A DNA stretch of 64,000 bases from Theobroma cacao. Taxonomy: Eukaryota; Streptophyta; Magnoliopsida; Malvales; Malvaceae. The notes under the pieces are model-generated. The model was not told where the DNA came from, ran no database searches, and saw nothing but the letters and a program-made list of their open reading frames with translations. Of the stretch, positions 12,500 to 22,490 are shown one piece after another; positions within the stretch are counted from its first letter, which is position 1, and every line of letters starts with the position of its first letter. The stretch spans positions 37,433,729 to 37,497,728 of the forward strand of contig NC_030854.1 in the NCBI RefSeq assembly GCF_000208745.1, written 5' to 3'. The translations under genes and the position numbers were made by a program.

Positions 12500-12850
12500 T
12501 ACTCCCATAACAGTGTCAAAATAGCAAAAGTATTACAACTGCGGGAGGGGACCACAAGCGGAAGGAAGTCGCATAGAGACCAAGCCAGTGCAGGAGAAAT
12601 GGCACCGCGACGGGGTTACGAGGTGACAAAGGGGAAATGGATGTGTAGGTGTATGAGAAGTGAAAGGTGCCTGACTTGGTACAGGGGACGGATTTAAGGT
12701 GAGCAGAGTGTCATGTATGGCTTAGCTCTGAGGGTGATATGAGCAGACACATGTAAGTAAGGAGAGGCAGACTTCAGGTGATTTTGCCGTACATACCGCA
12801 CCAAGTCTCCAACCAATAAATGAGAGTAAGTGAATGCTTTTCTTTTGTTT
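12500..12850. repeat. GC-richer insertion in NLR-A intron (copy 1 of 3)
   Basis: A segment with clearly higher GC than its surroundings begins around ATTACAACTGCGGG and ends near AACCAATAAATGAGAG. Close copies sit at 16860-17125 (3' part deleted) and 61855-62165, each in the intron between exon types a and b. It has no open frame and no recognised terminal repeats. It is probably an old TE fragment carried along with the cassette duplication. Confidence 0.55.
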
Positions 12851-13347
12851 CGTTTTTTGAGATATTACATATGTGTTCCTAGATTACTTTAAAAAATAAA
12901 TTGCAAAATAACAAGAAACACAATTCAAATACTAGATTGCTTGAGTTTTATATAGGAAATTAAATTTTTTTTCTAGTTTACAATAAAATGCTTTATTTTG
13001 TTGCTCCCTCGTAATATTTTTCATTATGTGAAATGAAATTTTTCAAAAATTTAACTTTTTAAATGAAAACAAAACAAAGAAATCTTCTAAGAGTTAATCT
13101 AAAAATGTTAAATGCATTTATCTCAGTTTAATAAGGATGAGAATATCATAAGTAAGTGAGAATATTGTTATTTTAACAAACACCGTATGCAAAAGCTACA
13201 ATATTTTTGTTGTATGGTAACATAAGAAATGCTTGTGTAAATGTTTTGATTCAATTAATATATTTGGATTTGATTAAGTTCATTGAATATATAGTTTTGA
13301 TTCAAACTAAATGTGTAAATGTTTTACATAGTTTTTTATATTCATAC

Positions 13348-13908
13348 CTCATTGACCCAAAATAAGGGTTGTTGATTTGTTGATTCTATGAAGCTCAAAA
13401 GATTTTCTGAAGCAAATATCTCCACCTTGTCACATCCATATACCTTCATTCTCTCTAATGATGGCCACTTCGAAGGGATAAAATGAATTTCGTTTACCAA
13501 GGTAGACTTGGAGATGAAAGTCTCAAATGTAGGACAATTCCCTATAATAAGCTCTTTCAACAAGGGGAATTCACAGTGACTTCCATGGCAAAATCTTGTG
13601 AGTTCGGGAAGGCCTTTCAACTCCAAATGTTCTAGTTTAGGGAAAATCTGGTCTATCATATCTTCTTCTATATCCTCCATGAATATTATCTCTCTTAACC
13701 ACTTGCATTTCGCTACTTCAAAGCTTTTGAGATTAACTAAACTTTTTGCCATAGAAGATGATAATAGGTGCTTTAAGCTGTCACAGTTCTCAATGCTCAA
13801 CCTTGTCAAAGTCTGAGTGTAGTCAGATCTAATTGAAAATTGATTGGACCATATCCTTTCAACATTGATTTCGCTCAAAAACAGGTTCGCCAAGCAAGGG
13901 AAGTCCAT
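13348..13908 (-). CDS. NLR-A LRR exon a2
   Basis: Second a-type exon of NLR-A, 187 codons, with the same splice context as a1 (TGTGTAG|ATG at 13908; GAG|GTATGA at 13348). It encodes MDFPCLANLFLSEINVERIW through PLFWVNEV. It is fully open. The flanking intron is nearly identical to that beside 62673-63233, while the LRR core differs at many positions. Confidence 0.85.
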
Positions 13909-13984
13909 CTACACAAATGTAATTCTTATACGTTAGATATTATTAACAAAACATAAAAAGGATTCAAGTGGTACATGTGGAAAA

Positions 13985-14280
13985 TAGCACAGGCAGGCAA
14001 TGCATCCTTGTCATAGCAACGAAGCAAACTGAGCGCATTGAGGAGAAAGTGGACTTAAAGATCATGAACGGAATTTGGATGGGGGATTCAAGAAAAGTTG
14101 GTAATAAGGCGGTGGGTTGAGATCAGATGGATGGAGGGATCAGAGAGAAGATACGGCGTAAACATGATTGTATAGGGGAAATGAGTAGGAGGTCTGTTCA
14201 GGGATGTGGTTTTTTGACAAGATAGATGCTGTCATGCTTTGGGAGGGTTACGTAATTGACTAACTCTCTCTTTTAATGAA
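13985..14280. repeat. Second intronic insertion family, copy in NLR-A
   Basis: It starts near GGCAATGCATCCTTGTCATA and ends near ATCATTCCTGGCTTATA. It is shared with 18170-18710 and 63335-63640. The 18-kb copy keeps about 350 bp missing here, while this copy keeps about 120 bp missing there, so the two are complementary deletion derivatives of a longer sequence. It lies in the intron upstream of the a exon. Confidence 0.5.
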
Positions 14281-14663
14281 AATCATTCCTGGCTTATATA
14301 ATAAAAAGAATGATGTTTGTCTATGCATCGACAGGTGCACATGAGGAGAAATTAATTCTCATTTTCTTATATAAATATGTCTAAATTCTAATATTAGACA
14401 AAAATATTTTCACTAATTTGTTAAGTTAATTGTTCATAACCATAATGTTTATGTAGCTATTTGTACATCATCAAGCATATTTGAGCACACTAAAAGCTTG
14501 AGACCATTAATATTAAACAAAAGAGAACTCTGAAAAAGGAAAAACTATATTTGAGTGGTCTTAAAAAAATAACTTTAAAAAATAGTCACCATTAAATTTA
14601 ATTTCTCAAAATAAAATTCTTTTAAAATGTATTAAAATAAAAATAAAAACAAAATATACTAAC

Positions 14664-15155
14664 CGTGTTATCCAAAAAGACAATATCAGCAATTTCCTTG
14701 GAAAGCCTTGTTGTATTTCCTTCATCAATGATTTCTATTCTTTGCTCTCTTGAAAATGCAGATGCAAAAGTAAACATTTTTGGACAATCGAACACATCAA
14801 CGTTTTCCAAAGATGGATACTCCGGTGATTTACTTCCTTGATTAAAACTTGCCAAGTTTGCACAATCTCCAAGAGTTATGGAGCGTAGCAGAGGGAACAC
14901 GGTCTCATTTGCCACTTGTTCATCTGATCCTTCCTCTATGATGATATGTTCCATCACAATGCAATTTTGTACTATCAGCTCACGGAGTTGTGGTAGGCCC
15001 AAAGCCATGGAAAGTGTAAAAAGGAACCTCAAGGTGCTACAATCATCAACTTTTAATTTTTCAAGATATTTGAAGGTTAAAATTTCTTGAGGATTCCTAC
15101 TCCATATTTTCATCAACTCAGAAGTATCAGAGAGTCTCACATCACAGTATGCAAT
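14664..15155 (-). CDS. NLR-A LRR exon c1
   Basis: Acceptor CATAG|ATTGCATAC at 15155 and donor AACACG|GTTAGT at 14664; 164 codons, phase 0. It starts IAYCDVRLSDTSELMKIW. It keeps a 20-residue LRR unit (NETVFPLLRSITLGDCANLA) that exons 10898-11338 and 59084-59524 lack. It ends near IVFLDNT. Confidence 0.85.
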
Positions 15156-16230
15156 CTATGAAATCCAATGAATTGCACTAGTTAGTACCAAAAATATTGA
15201 ATATAAATAAAATAAAATAAAAAAGTTCTTTTTTTATTTTAACAAAGAAAGTTGATATAATCAATAAATTCAAACTAGATTATAAACAATTTCAATTCTC
15301 TAAGTACATGTAATTAATTTACATTAAAAATAGCACCATAAAAAAAAAAGACAACAAAATTATAAAACTTTTACTATAACTAGAATTTGGCCCCGCGATG
15401 TTGGGGTCAACTATTCTCCTTTAAATTTTTTCACTAATTTTTCTTAAATCTCATGATCATTTATAATATAAAAGATTTTTTATCAGCACACAAAATAAGA
15501 TGACTGAAAAAGAAATATTTGATATTTTGAGATTAGGTTTTTATGGTTGATTTTTTTGTTTCATGAAGTGAATATTTTAATTTTTTATTTTTAAAGTATA
15601 AAAATCAGATGATTTTAATTTATTGCAAATTATAAACCTTTTATAACAACATTTGGAACAAAAGAAAGAAAAATAATGGTAAACTTTTTGTTCAATATAT
15701 AGATTGAATTTGGATATAAATGTAATAAAATTTTAATTTATTTTTGATCTTATTCATTCTAACATTCTCACATCATAGTATTTATGATGAAAAAAGCCCT
15801 AACAAAAACCCATTTGTTCGTTCCTTTCTTCTCTCTAAAACATCAACCGCAGCCATTTTCTTCTTCTCTTTCTAAAACCAAACTCTTCCTTGTTTGTTTC
15901 CTACCATTTGTTTTGTTTTTTTTTTCTTTTTTAAAAGTATCATTCCCTATTTCTTGCTCTTTTTTTTTGTTCAAATTATACTTTTGGTTTATTTTCTAGT
16001 TTTTGTTTTTTCATTTTCAACATTTAGTATTTTCAAAACACACTTTCCTTTCATATTTAAACTAATTACACAACAATTCTGCTTTAAATATTAGCATGTT
16101 TTGGAAGCCGCCTCATTTCCAACAACATTTTACTAAGTACAGGGTGACGAGGAAAAGCAAATGCATACAGTTGAAAAATCAAAATAAAAAACCAAAACAA
16201 CATAAGAAAATCTTTTAAATTGATGCTTAC

Positions 16231-16611
16231 CTTTTCTTCAAACATCCATTTTATGGTAGTTTTAAGGTCACATTCCCACCACCCTTTTTCTTCATCATCT
16301 ATCACCCAAGGCAATTTTTCTTTCGATATCACTTTTTGCAGTTGTGGTGTGCTTAAATCTCCTTGGCAAAAAATCTTCATCTTTGGGCATGCTGTCACAA
16401 TCATATTCCCTAGGGCAGGGAATTCAAAGATTTGATCCCCTAAGCAGAAGCTAGCCAGAGTTCGTAGACAACTTAATTTCAAATACTTGAGTCGGGTAAA
16501 AACAATGCATCGTTTCCCTTCATCACACTCTGCTCTAAGTTGTCCATGCCATATCTCTTTCATAATGCCATTTCCCTTCAATGTTAATTCTTCTAGATTA
16601 GGGAATGTAAC
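16231..16611 (-). CDS. NLR-A LRR exon b1
   Basis: Acceptor TTTTCAG|GTTACATTCCC at 16611 and donor GAAAAG|GTAAGC at 16231; 127 codons, phase 0. It encodes VTFPNLEELTLKGNGIMKE and later CPKMKIFCQGDLSTPQL, and ends near TTIKWMFEEK. The same exon type occurs at 61213-61599 (129 codons) and, truncated at the N, at 11986-12262. Confidence 0.85.
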
Positions 16612-16859
16612 CTGAAAATTAACAAATATGTTAGACTAAAGTTAAAGATTTTGAACTAATCAATGATGTAAATTCTTCCTCACCTCCCTCATTAAATTGG
16701 AAGTCAAAGTTAAATAGATGAACCATCAACAAGATCTCAATGTTCCATTTATTGTACAAGCTAAGTATTACAGCTGACTTTTCTTTTCTTACCATTTTAA
16801 TTAATTTCAATGGTTAGCAAAATAAGAAAAGTTTTACCTCTATGACACTACTCCCATAA

Positions 16860-17125
16860 CCGTGTCAAAATAGCAAAAGTATTACGACTGGGGGAAGGGA
16901 ACACAGGCGGAAGGAAGTCGCATAGAGACCAAGCCAGTGCAGGGGAAATGGCACTGCGACGGGGTTAGGAGGTGACAGAGGGGAAATGGATGTGTAGGTG
17001 TATGAGAAGTAAAAGGTACCTGACTTGGTACAGGGGACGGATTTAAAGTGAGCAGAGTGTCATGTATGGCTTAGCTGTGAGGGTGATAGGAGAAGACAAA
17101 TATAAGGAGAGGCAGCCTTCAGGTG
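16860..17125. repeat. GC-richer insertion in NLR-A intron (copy 2, truncated)
   Basis: It matches 12525-12780, then jumps from CTTCAGGTGA directly to the intron sequence found at about 12968, so about 190 bp were lost. Same intron position (between a1 and b1). Confidence 0.5.
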
Positions 17126-17502
17126 AATTTTTTCTAGTTTACAATCAATTGCTTTATTTTGTTGCTTCCTCGTAACATTTTTTGTTATGCGGAATGAATT
17201 TCTCTTATCTAAAATTTAACTTTTTAAATGAAACGAAACTTCTAAAAGTTAATTTAAAAATGTTAAATGTATTTATCTCAGTTTAGTAACGATGAAAACA
17301 TCATAATTAAGTGAAAATATTGTTATTTTAACAAACAACATATGCAAAAACTACAATCTTTTTGTTGCATGGTAACATAAAAAATGCTTGTGTAAATGTT
17401 TTGATTCAATGAATATATTTAGATTTGATTAAGTTCATTGAATATATAGTTTTGATTCAAACTAAATGTGTAAATGTTTTACATAGCTTTTTATATTCAT
17501 AC

Positions 17503-18063
17503 CTCATTGACCCAAAATAAGGGTTGCTGATTTGTTGATTCTCCGAAGCTCAAAAGATTTTCTGAAGCAAATATCTCCACCTTGTCACATCCATGTACCT
17601 TCATTCTCTTTAATGATGGCCACTTCGAAGGGATAATATGAATTTCGTTTACCACGGTAACTTTGGAGATGAATGTCTCAAATGTAGGACAATTCTTTAT
17701 AATAAGCTCTTCCAACGAGGGGAATTCACAGTTACTTCCATGGCAAAATCTCGTGAGATTGGGAAGTTTGTGAAGCTGCAAAACTTCTAGTTTAGGGAAA
17801 ATCTGGTCCATCATGTCTTCTTCTATATCCTCCGTGAATATTATCTCTCTTAAGCACTTACATCCCATTACTTTAAAGCTTTTGAGATGAGTCAGACTTT
17901 TAGCCATCGAAAATGATAATAGGTGTTTTAAGTTGGGACAATAACTAATGCTCAAATTTGTCAAAGTCTGAGTGCAGCCAGATCTAATTGAGAATTGATT
18001 GTGCCATATCCTTTCAACTTTGATTCTCCACAAAGACAGGTCCTCCAAGCAAGGGAAGTCCAT
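17503..18063 (-). CDS. NLR-A LRR exon a1
   Basis: Acceptor TGTGTAG|ATG at 18063 and donor GAG|GTATGA at 17503; 187 codons, phase 0 at both ends. It begins MDFPCLEDLSLWRIKVERIW and ends in PLFWVNEV. It holds irregular LRRs with the cysteine-rich spacing of this CNL class (CPNLKHLLS, CKCLREII, FPSLEELIIKNCPTFE, WPSLKRMKVHGCDKVEIF). It belongs to a family with 13348-13908, 52873-53361 and 62673-63233. Confidence 0.85.
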
Positions 18064-18169
18064 CTACACAAATGTAATTCTTATACATTAAAAATTATTA
18101 AAAAACATAAAAAGGATTCAAGTGGTACAGATGGAAAATAGCACAGGCAGGCAATAGCAGAAACTACAG

Positions 18170-18710
18170 GCAATGCATCCTTGTCATAGCGAGGAAGCGA
18201 ACTGAACGCATTGAGGAGACAGTGGACTTAGTGGTAAACAGGAAGCAGCATGAAGTGTTGGGAACGACATTTAAAATTAAAATTAGCAAAGGACAGAAAA
18301 ATGGGAAGGAGAGAAGGGTGCAGGTAAAAGAGAGAGTGAGTGGGATGGCAGAGCAAAAAGAAGGAGAAGGGATGAAGAATAAAGCCCAAGTGAAGAAGGG
18401 GCTGGAATACAAAGGGATGAGGCGACTGAGCTCAAAGAGGCAAATGGAGAGGGAATGAGCAATAATAACCCAAGAAAAGAAAGGGTTGAAACAGGATTTT
18501 TTGATTTTTTGGAGCTGTTTAGGATGTCCATGTGTGGGCTCAGCATATACAGCTTGATTTCCTTGAGCTTTGATTTTTGGAAATCTCTGGAGCTTAAAGA
18601 TCATCAAGGGAATTTGGATGGGGGATTCAAGATAGATGTTGTCATGCTTTGGGAAGGTTACATAATTGAGTAACTCCCTCTTTTAGTGAAAATCAGTCCT
18701 GGCTTATAAA
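18170..18710. repeat. Second intronic insertion family, longest copy
   Basis: Intron between NLR-A exon 1 and a1. Purine-rich on the plus strand; a 78-codon plus-strand frame at 18222-18458 is a composition effect and is not conserved in the other copies. It probably derives from a mobile element, family not recognised. Confidence 0.45.
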
Positions 18711-19075
18711 ACAAATCTTTATACTATATAAAAAGAATGATGTTTGTCAATGCATCGATAGGTTTAATTATTAAAATATGTTTGTCAATGAGGAGAAATT
18801 AATTCTCATTTTAATAGCAAGTTGATGTACGGATGGACTTGGAATAAATGTAAAAAACGACAGTGGAAAAAAAAACAACTTTTTAAAGCTATAACCTTAA
18901 AAAACTAAAATATTATAAAAATCATAAACTAATAATATAATTATTATAAAAATATGTGATTAAAATGAGAACCTACGTATCTTACAGTAAAAAAAAAATG
19001 CGAAGCTACACATGTATGAAAGAATTAATGAGTCAAGAGATGTGGCATATGACTGAACAAAAGATAAATCAATAC
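18711..19075. other. Remaining intron between NLR-A exon 1 and a1
   Basis: AT-rich intron with poly-A runs; its 5' end corresponds to the intron at 53362-53733 in NLR-B. Nothing else is seen. Confidence 0.5.
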
Positions 19076-21625
19076 CTCTTCACCAAATAGTGCCGACTCA
19101 TGTTGAGGTGTGGAAGTAGAGCTTCCTGATTTGTTTTTAGAGCAGAAGCCAATGAGCTCCGGTAAAAATTCAAGTTTCAACGATCGTAATTGCTGAAATG
19201 CAATTCTGTCAACTGCATCAGTATCATTCATGATATATTGTATTTCCGAGGCATGTTCAATGTGAAGGTGTTTTAAATGCAGAAAACCTTCCCGATTGTT
19301 CAAAGCAATCTTGACACCTTCTAGACCCTTCAGATATAAAGCTTCTGTTTCCTTCAATAAACGTAGAACCCCATCACCCAAATTATCGATGCTTGTACCC
19401 ACCTTGAGTTTTAGGATTCTCGAGTATTCAATTCTCGAGTACCAGTCAGTTTCAGATCCAATAACAATGTTGTATCTTCGCAATTTCTCAGAGAACAAGT
19501 CGTTTAGCACAATGTCGGCATCAGGAATACAAACATTTAAAGTGGTCAAACCAGACAAGTCCTTCAATTCAGCTAGCCGAGCATTACTTCCTAGGTCCCA
19601 TTTAACAAAACTTGTACCAATGTATAATTCTTCTAATTTGGACAAACTCGATAAAACACCTGCTGGAATTATAAGTTCGTAACAATCACTCAGATCTAAT
19701 AATCTTAGCTTAGTCAGTTGCCCTATCTCTTGAGGTAGCATTACTCCAGAACAGCCAAAAAGGCTAAAAATTTCTAGATTTTTGAGTTTTCCAAGATTGA
19801 TCATATCTCCCAGCACACATTGATTTAGGCACAATGCTCGAAGGCTTGTTGGGAGATTAATTGAGGAAAATTTCATTTTAAGCAAATCTAAGACTTTGAG
19901 ATTTTTCATTTTCTCAAAAAACTTAGCTGGCATTTCCACGTCAGAATCCTTGCTACCCATACTGAAAAAAGTAAGTTGTGGACATTCCAACTCATGAGGA
20001 AGCTTCTCAACACTATCAAAACTCAAACTAATCATTTTGAACTTTCTCATCCTCTCTTCATCTGGCCAATCGTCAAACACACCGTTATGCTTCAATGCAA
20101 ATGCATGGTTGTCCCTAGAGGCAATTGCTAAGGCCACATCACAATCGAAGTCATGCATATCGAAGCGGTCATCGCTGTAACTATCACGCAACAAACAAAA
20201 GGCTTTGAGGTCACTTACCAGAGTCAACACTCTGTTTCGCGTGTCTTCTACTGTCTTGACATTATCAAATTAAGGAAAACCCATGCCATATCTCACCAAG
20301 TCTTGAACGCGAGCATTATGGCCTAGAAGACCGCAAAGCAAGAAAGTTTGTTTGAGCTCCTCACTTCCTAAATTATCGTAACTCAACTGTATAGCTGAAT
20401 ATACAGCTCCAGGTATCCCTGTGAAGTTGCTTGGAGAAGGCCTCTGAAATTTCAGTGAAGCATCCTTCCATGCATGTATAGCTTTGGTGCTCAAAGCTCT
20501 TGCGACTTTTACAATAGCAACAGGCAATCCTTCACACTTTTTGGCTACCTCAGTTGCTACAGATCGTAAATCAGAATCTTTAAAATCGTTCTCAGCCGTC
20601 TCCTTAAACAGGTTCCAAGCTTCTGTTTCATTCAAAACATCGATTGCAAAAGCACTCTTAACACCCATCTCATCGGTTAGAACACGTCCATTTCTTGACG
20701 TTAGCAGTATCTTGCATCCGTCGTATTGATCTCCAAAAGGAATTCCGACTTCCTCTAGATCTAGTCTCGCCCAAATATCATCTAAAATAATAAGAATCCT
20801 CTCCTCTTTCTGCAAGGGCTCTGCAATTTCGGGAGTCCTCTCCTCTTTCTTCAATGACTTTTCAATTTCGGGAATCCTCTTCTCTTTCCTGAACCTTCTC
20901 AACAACGAACGTGCTCTAGCCGTTGTAGTCATTTCTTTTAATTCTAATCTCAACGACTCTGCAATTTCGCCTTGGATATTGTAAATGTTAGGAGTCTGAG
21001 TTACAGTTGCTTTAACCACCCAATCAAATAACTTATCTTTTTGAACTTGTGTGGCAACTTGATTGACTAGCGTGGTTTTACCCACACCACCCGTCCCGTA
21101 CACTCCTATCATGGTGATAGTAGAATCTTTCAATGCCTCTATAACTCCGTCAAAAACCTCCTTTCTTGAATCAAAAGCCTTAAAATTTTTAAGAGGTTCA
21201 CACTTCGGGGGTTGAACATCAGGGTATCCTACCCCGTTAAACTGACAGTACTGTTGGATAAGGTCGTCAACAGCCGCGACACCTTCTTCTGCTTTCTTGC
21301 TAAGCTGGTAGCGAGACTTGAAGTTGTTCTTTGCTTTGTCTTCAAGATCCTTCATTTTCTTCACATCTTCATGCATTACCTTGTCCACTCTCTTGCACCA
21401 AAGCTCGACATCCGGTTTTCTCTTCTCCCCCTTCGTCTCTGCAGCATTGACCTCTAGCTGGACACTTATTCTTTTTGTGTTCAACTCCTCAAGTTTCTTC
21501 TCGAACTTGTCAACATTTTTCTTGTAGATGAATATATATCTAATATGACGTTTAATTTCTTGGAAGATGCCTTTCGCAGCTTCCGAAGCAGCGTTGGCGC
21601 AGACGCCAATGGCACAACCTTCCAT
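19076..21625 (-). CDS. NLR-A exon 1: coiled coil, NB-ARC, first LRRs (interrupted by TAA at 20272)
   Basis: The start is the ATG at 21625 (MEGCAIG); an upstream in-frame ATG at 21658 is unlikely because NLR-B starts at the MEGC position. Coiled coil is about residues 25-115. P-loop GVYGTGGVGKTT is 174-185, kinase-2 ILIILDDIW is 277-285, RNBS-B GCKILLTSR is 303-311, GLPVAI is 366-371, RNBS-D-like FLLCGLLGHNA is 428-438, and MHD is 490-492, beyond the stop at codon 452. LRRs follow (LRLLDLSDCYEL). The exon ends GAAGAG|GTATTG at 19076 and is 850 codons long. Oddities: a 26-residue insertion (two 13-residue units) between RNBS-A and kinase-2, and loss of eight residues (the CFFGLCPN stretch) after residue 99 compared with NLR-B. 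ATP-binding residues look intact, so the part before the stop could still make a CN-type protein. Confidence 0.9.
20270..20272 (-). other. Premature in-frame TAA in NLR-A
   Basis: NLR-A reads GGT TTT CCT TAA TTT GAT where NLR-B reads GGT TTA CGT TTA TTT GAT. The reading frame is unchanged on both sides, and 398 further codons stay open to the splice donor. A single T-to-A difference therefore accounts for the break. Confidence 0.9.
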
Positions 21626-22018
21626 TTTTTTATTCAACAGACAAGTAAAGCAAATCACAGAAGAACAGAGACAAAAGATAGCAGACCAAAAATGAAAACA
21701 ACGAGAAGAATATATTAGAAAACGATGTAAGCAAGGGAAATAATCAGAATGGTGAGAAATTGGAAATGGCGGCTTTCTCCATTAGTTTTTGCTGTGAACA
21801 AAGAGGCAACTAAGAATCAAAGTGAAAGGTTCGGGTTTTTTTAGTGGAAAATAGAGGGATGTGAGAAGCCGACACGTTGAGGTGAAGAACAAGAGAAGAG
21901 AAGGAAACAACAAAGCAGGAGGAAAACAAAGAACGTTGTGTTAAACAACAGAACAAACGAAAGAAAAAGTAGGGAAGAAAGATAATAGAGACGAGTTAGA
22001 GCAGACCGTTGTGTTAAA
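21626..22018 (-). promoter_or_regulatory. Proximal 5' flank of NLR-A
   Basis: Immediately upstream of the NLR-A ATG. It closely matches 56086-56450 upstream of NLR-B (shared ACAAGTAAAGCAAATCACAG and GGCGGCTTTCTCCATTAG), so it is probably the conserved leader and core promoter. A purine-rich tract (AGAGAAGGAAACAAC) lies near 21895. No TATA box could be fixed with confidence. Confidence 0.5.
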
Positions 22019-22147
22019 CAACAGGGCAAGCTGCATAAAGCTTTGCATCATGTATCAGAAAAATGGGTCACCAAAGGCGAAACATGGTGATTGACTCTTG
22101 ACGTGCATCAAATAAAACGCATCAGTTATTGTACTGTACAGTCCAAA

Positions 22148-22235
22148 ACGGGAGAGCTTTTCTTTCACGTGGGAACACATCAGTTATTTTACTGATTGTT
22201 CAAATATAAAGAAAGACTTAACCAAAAGTCTTCAT
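22148..22235 (+). promoter_or_regulatory. ACGTG-TATA-hairpin module m1
   Basis: GGGAGAGCTTTTCTTTCACGTG is followed by ATATAAAG and the inverted repeat AAGACTT (22213-22219) / AAGTCTT (22226-22232) with a 6-base loop. The CACGTG core is a perfect G-box. Confidence 0.55.
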
Positions 22236-22397
22236 TTTGTATGGTCTCCAGTGAAAGCTTGGTCCTTCCCGTTCTGCTTCCATTTGCTTTCCTCTGTTAC
22301 GCTCTCGCATCAAGCTTTTCATGACCATTGAATGGGGGGCAATGTATCATAATCGTTGGCCACTAGAAACAAAACATAATCACGTGCCCAATTTATT

Positions 22398-22490
22398 GTG
22401 TGATAAAGACAAGACGGGGGATAGCTTTCATCGACGCGTGCATACTGCTTTTGTCCACATATCAAGGAAGACTTACCAAAAGTCCTCATT
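22398..22490 (+). promoter_or_regulatory. ACGTG-TATA-hairpin module m2
   Basis: GATAAAGACAAGACGGG, then GACGCGTGCATACTGC, ATCAAGGAAGACTT and AAGTCCT (22480-22486). One mismatch in the stem. 250 bp after m1. Confidence 0.5.

Larger units (their letters stand above)
8614..21625 (-). pseudogene. NLR-A: CC-NB-ARC-LRR disease-resistance gene with one premature stop
   Basis: Intracellular immune receptor of the RPS2/RPS5/At4g27190-like CNL class. Exons from N to C: 19076-21625 (CC, NB-ARC, first LRRs), 17503-18063 (a1), 16231-16611 (b1), 14664-15155 (c1), 13348-13908 (a2), 12262 to about 11986 (b2, cut by an N), 10898-11338 (c2), 9082-9915 (d), 8614-8673 (terminal). All complete internal exons are multiples of three and phase 0. 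The protein would exceed 1,900 residues. The only coding lesion seen is TAA at 20270-20272 (codon 452) where NLR-B reads TTA (Leu). Everything after it is open, so this could be a very recent pseudogene, an allele-specific null, or a gene now making a 451-aa CC-NB protein. The missing piece of b2 is explained by the N, not by decay. It is convergent with APK3 and its upstream flank is the repeated block P1. Confidence 0.85.

Noticed and set aside
15784..16094. T-rich plus-strand frames (Phe/Leu/Ser-rich)
   Set aside because: Produced by poly-T intron sequence; no homologous frame at 60130-60400.
18222..18458. Plus-strand purine-rich frame of 78 codons
   Set aside because: Inside an intronic insertion; absent from the sister copies and low in complexity.
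21626..21658. Upstream in-frame ATG giving 11 extra residues to NLR-A
   Set aside because: NLR-B has no such extension, and MEGCAIG is the shared start with normal length before the coiled coil.
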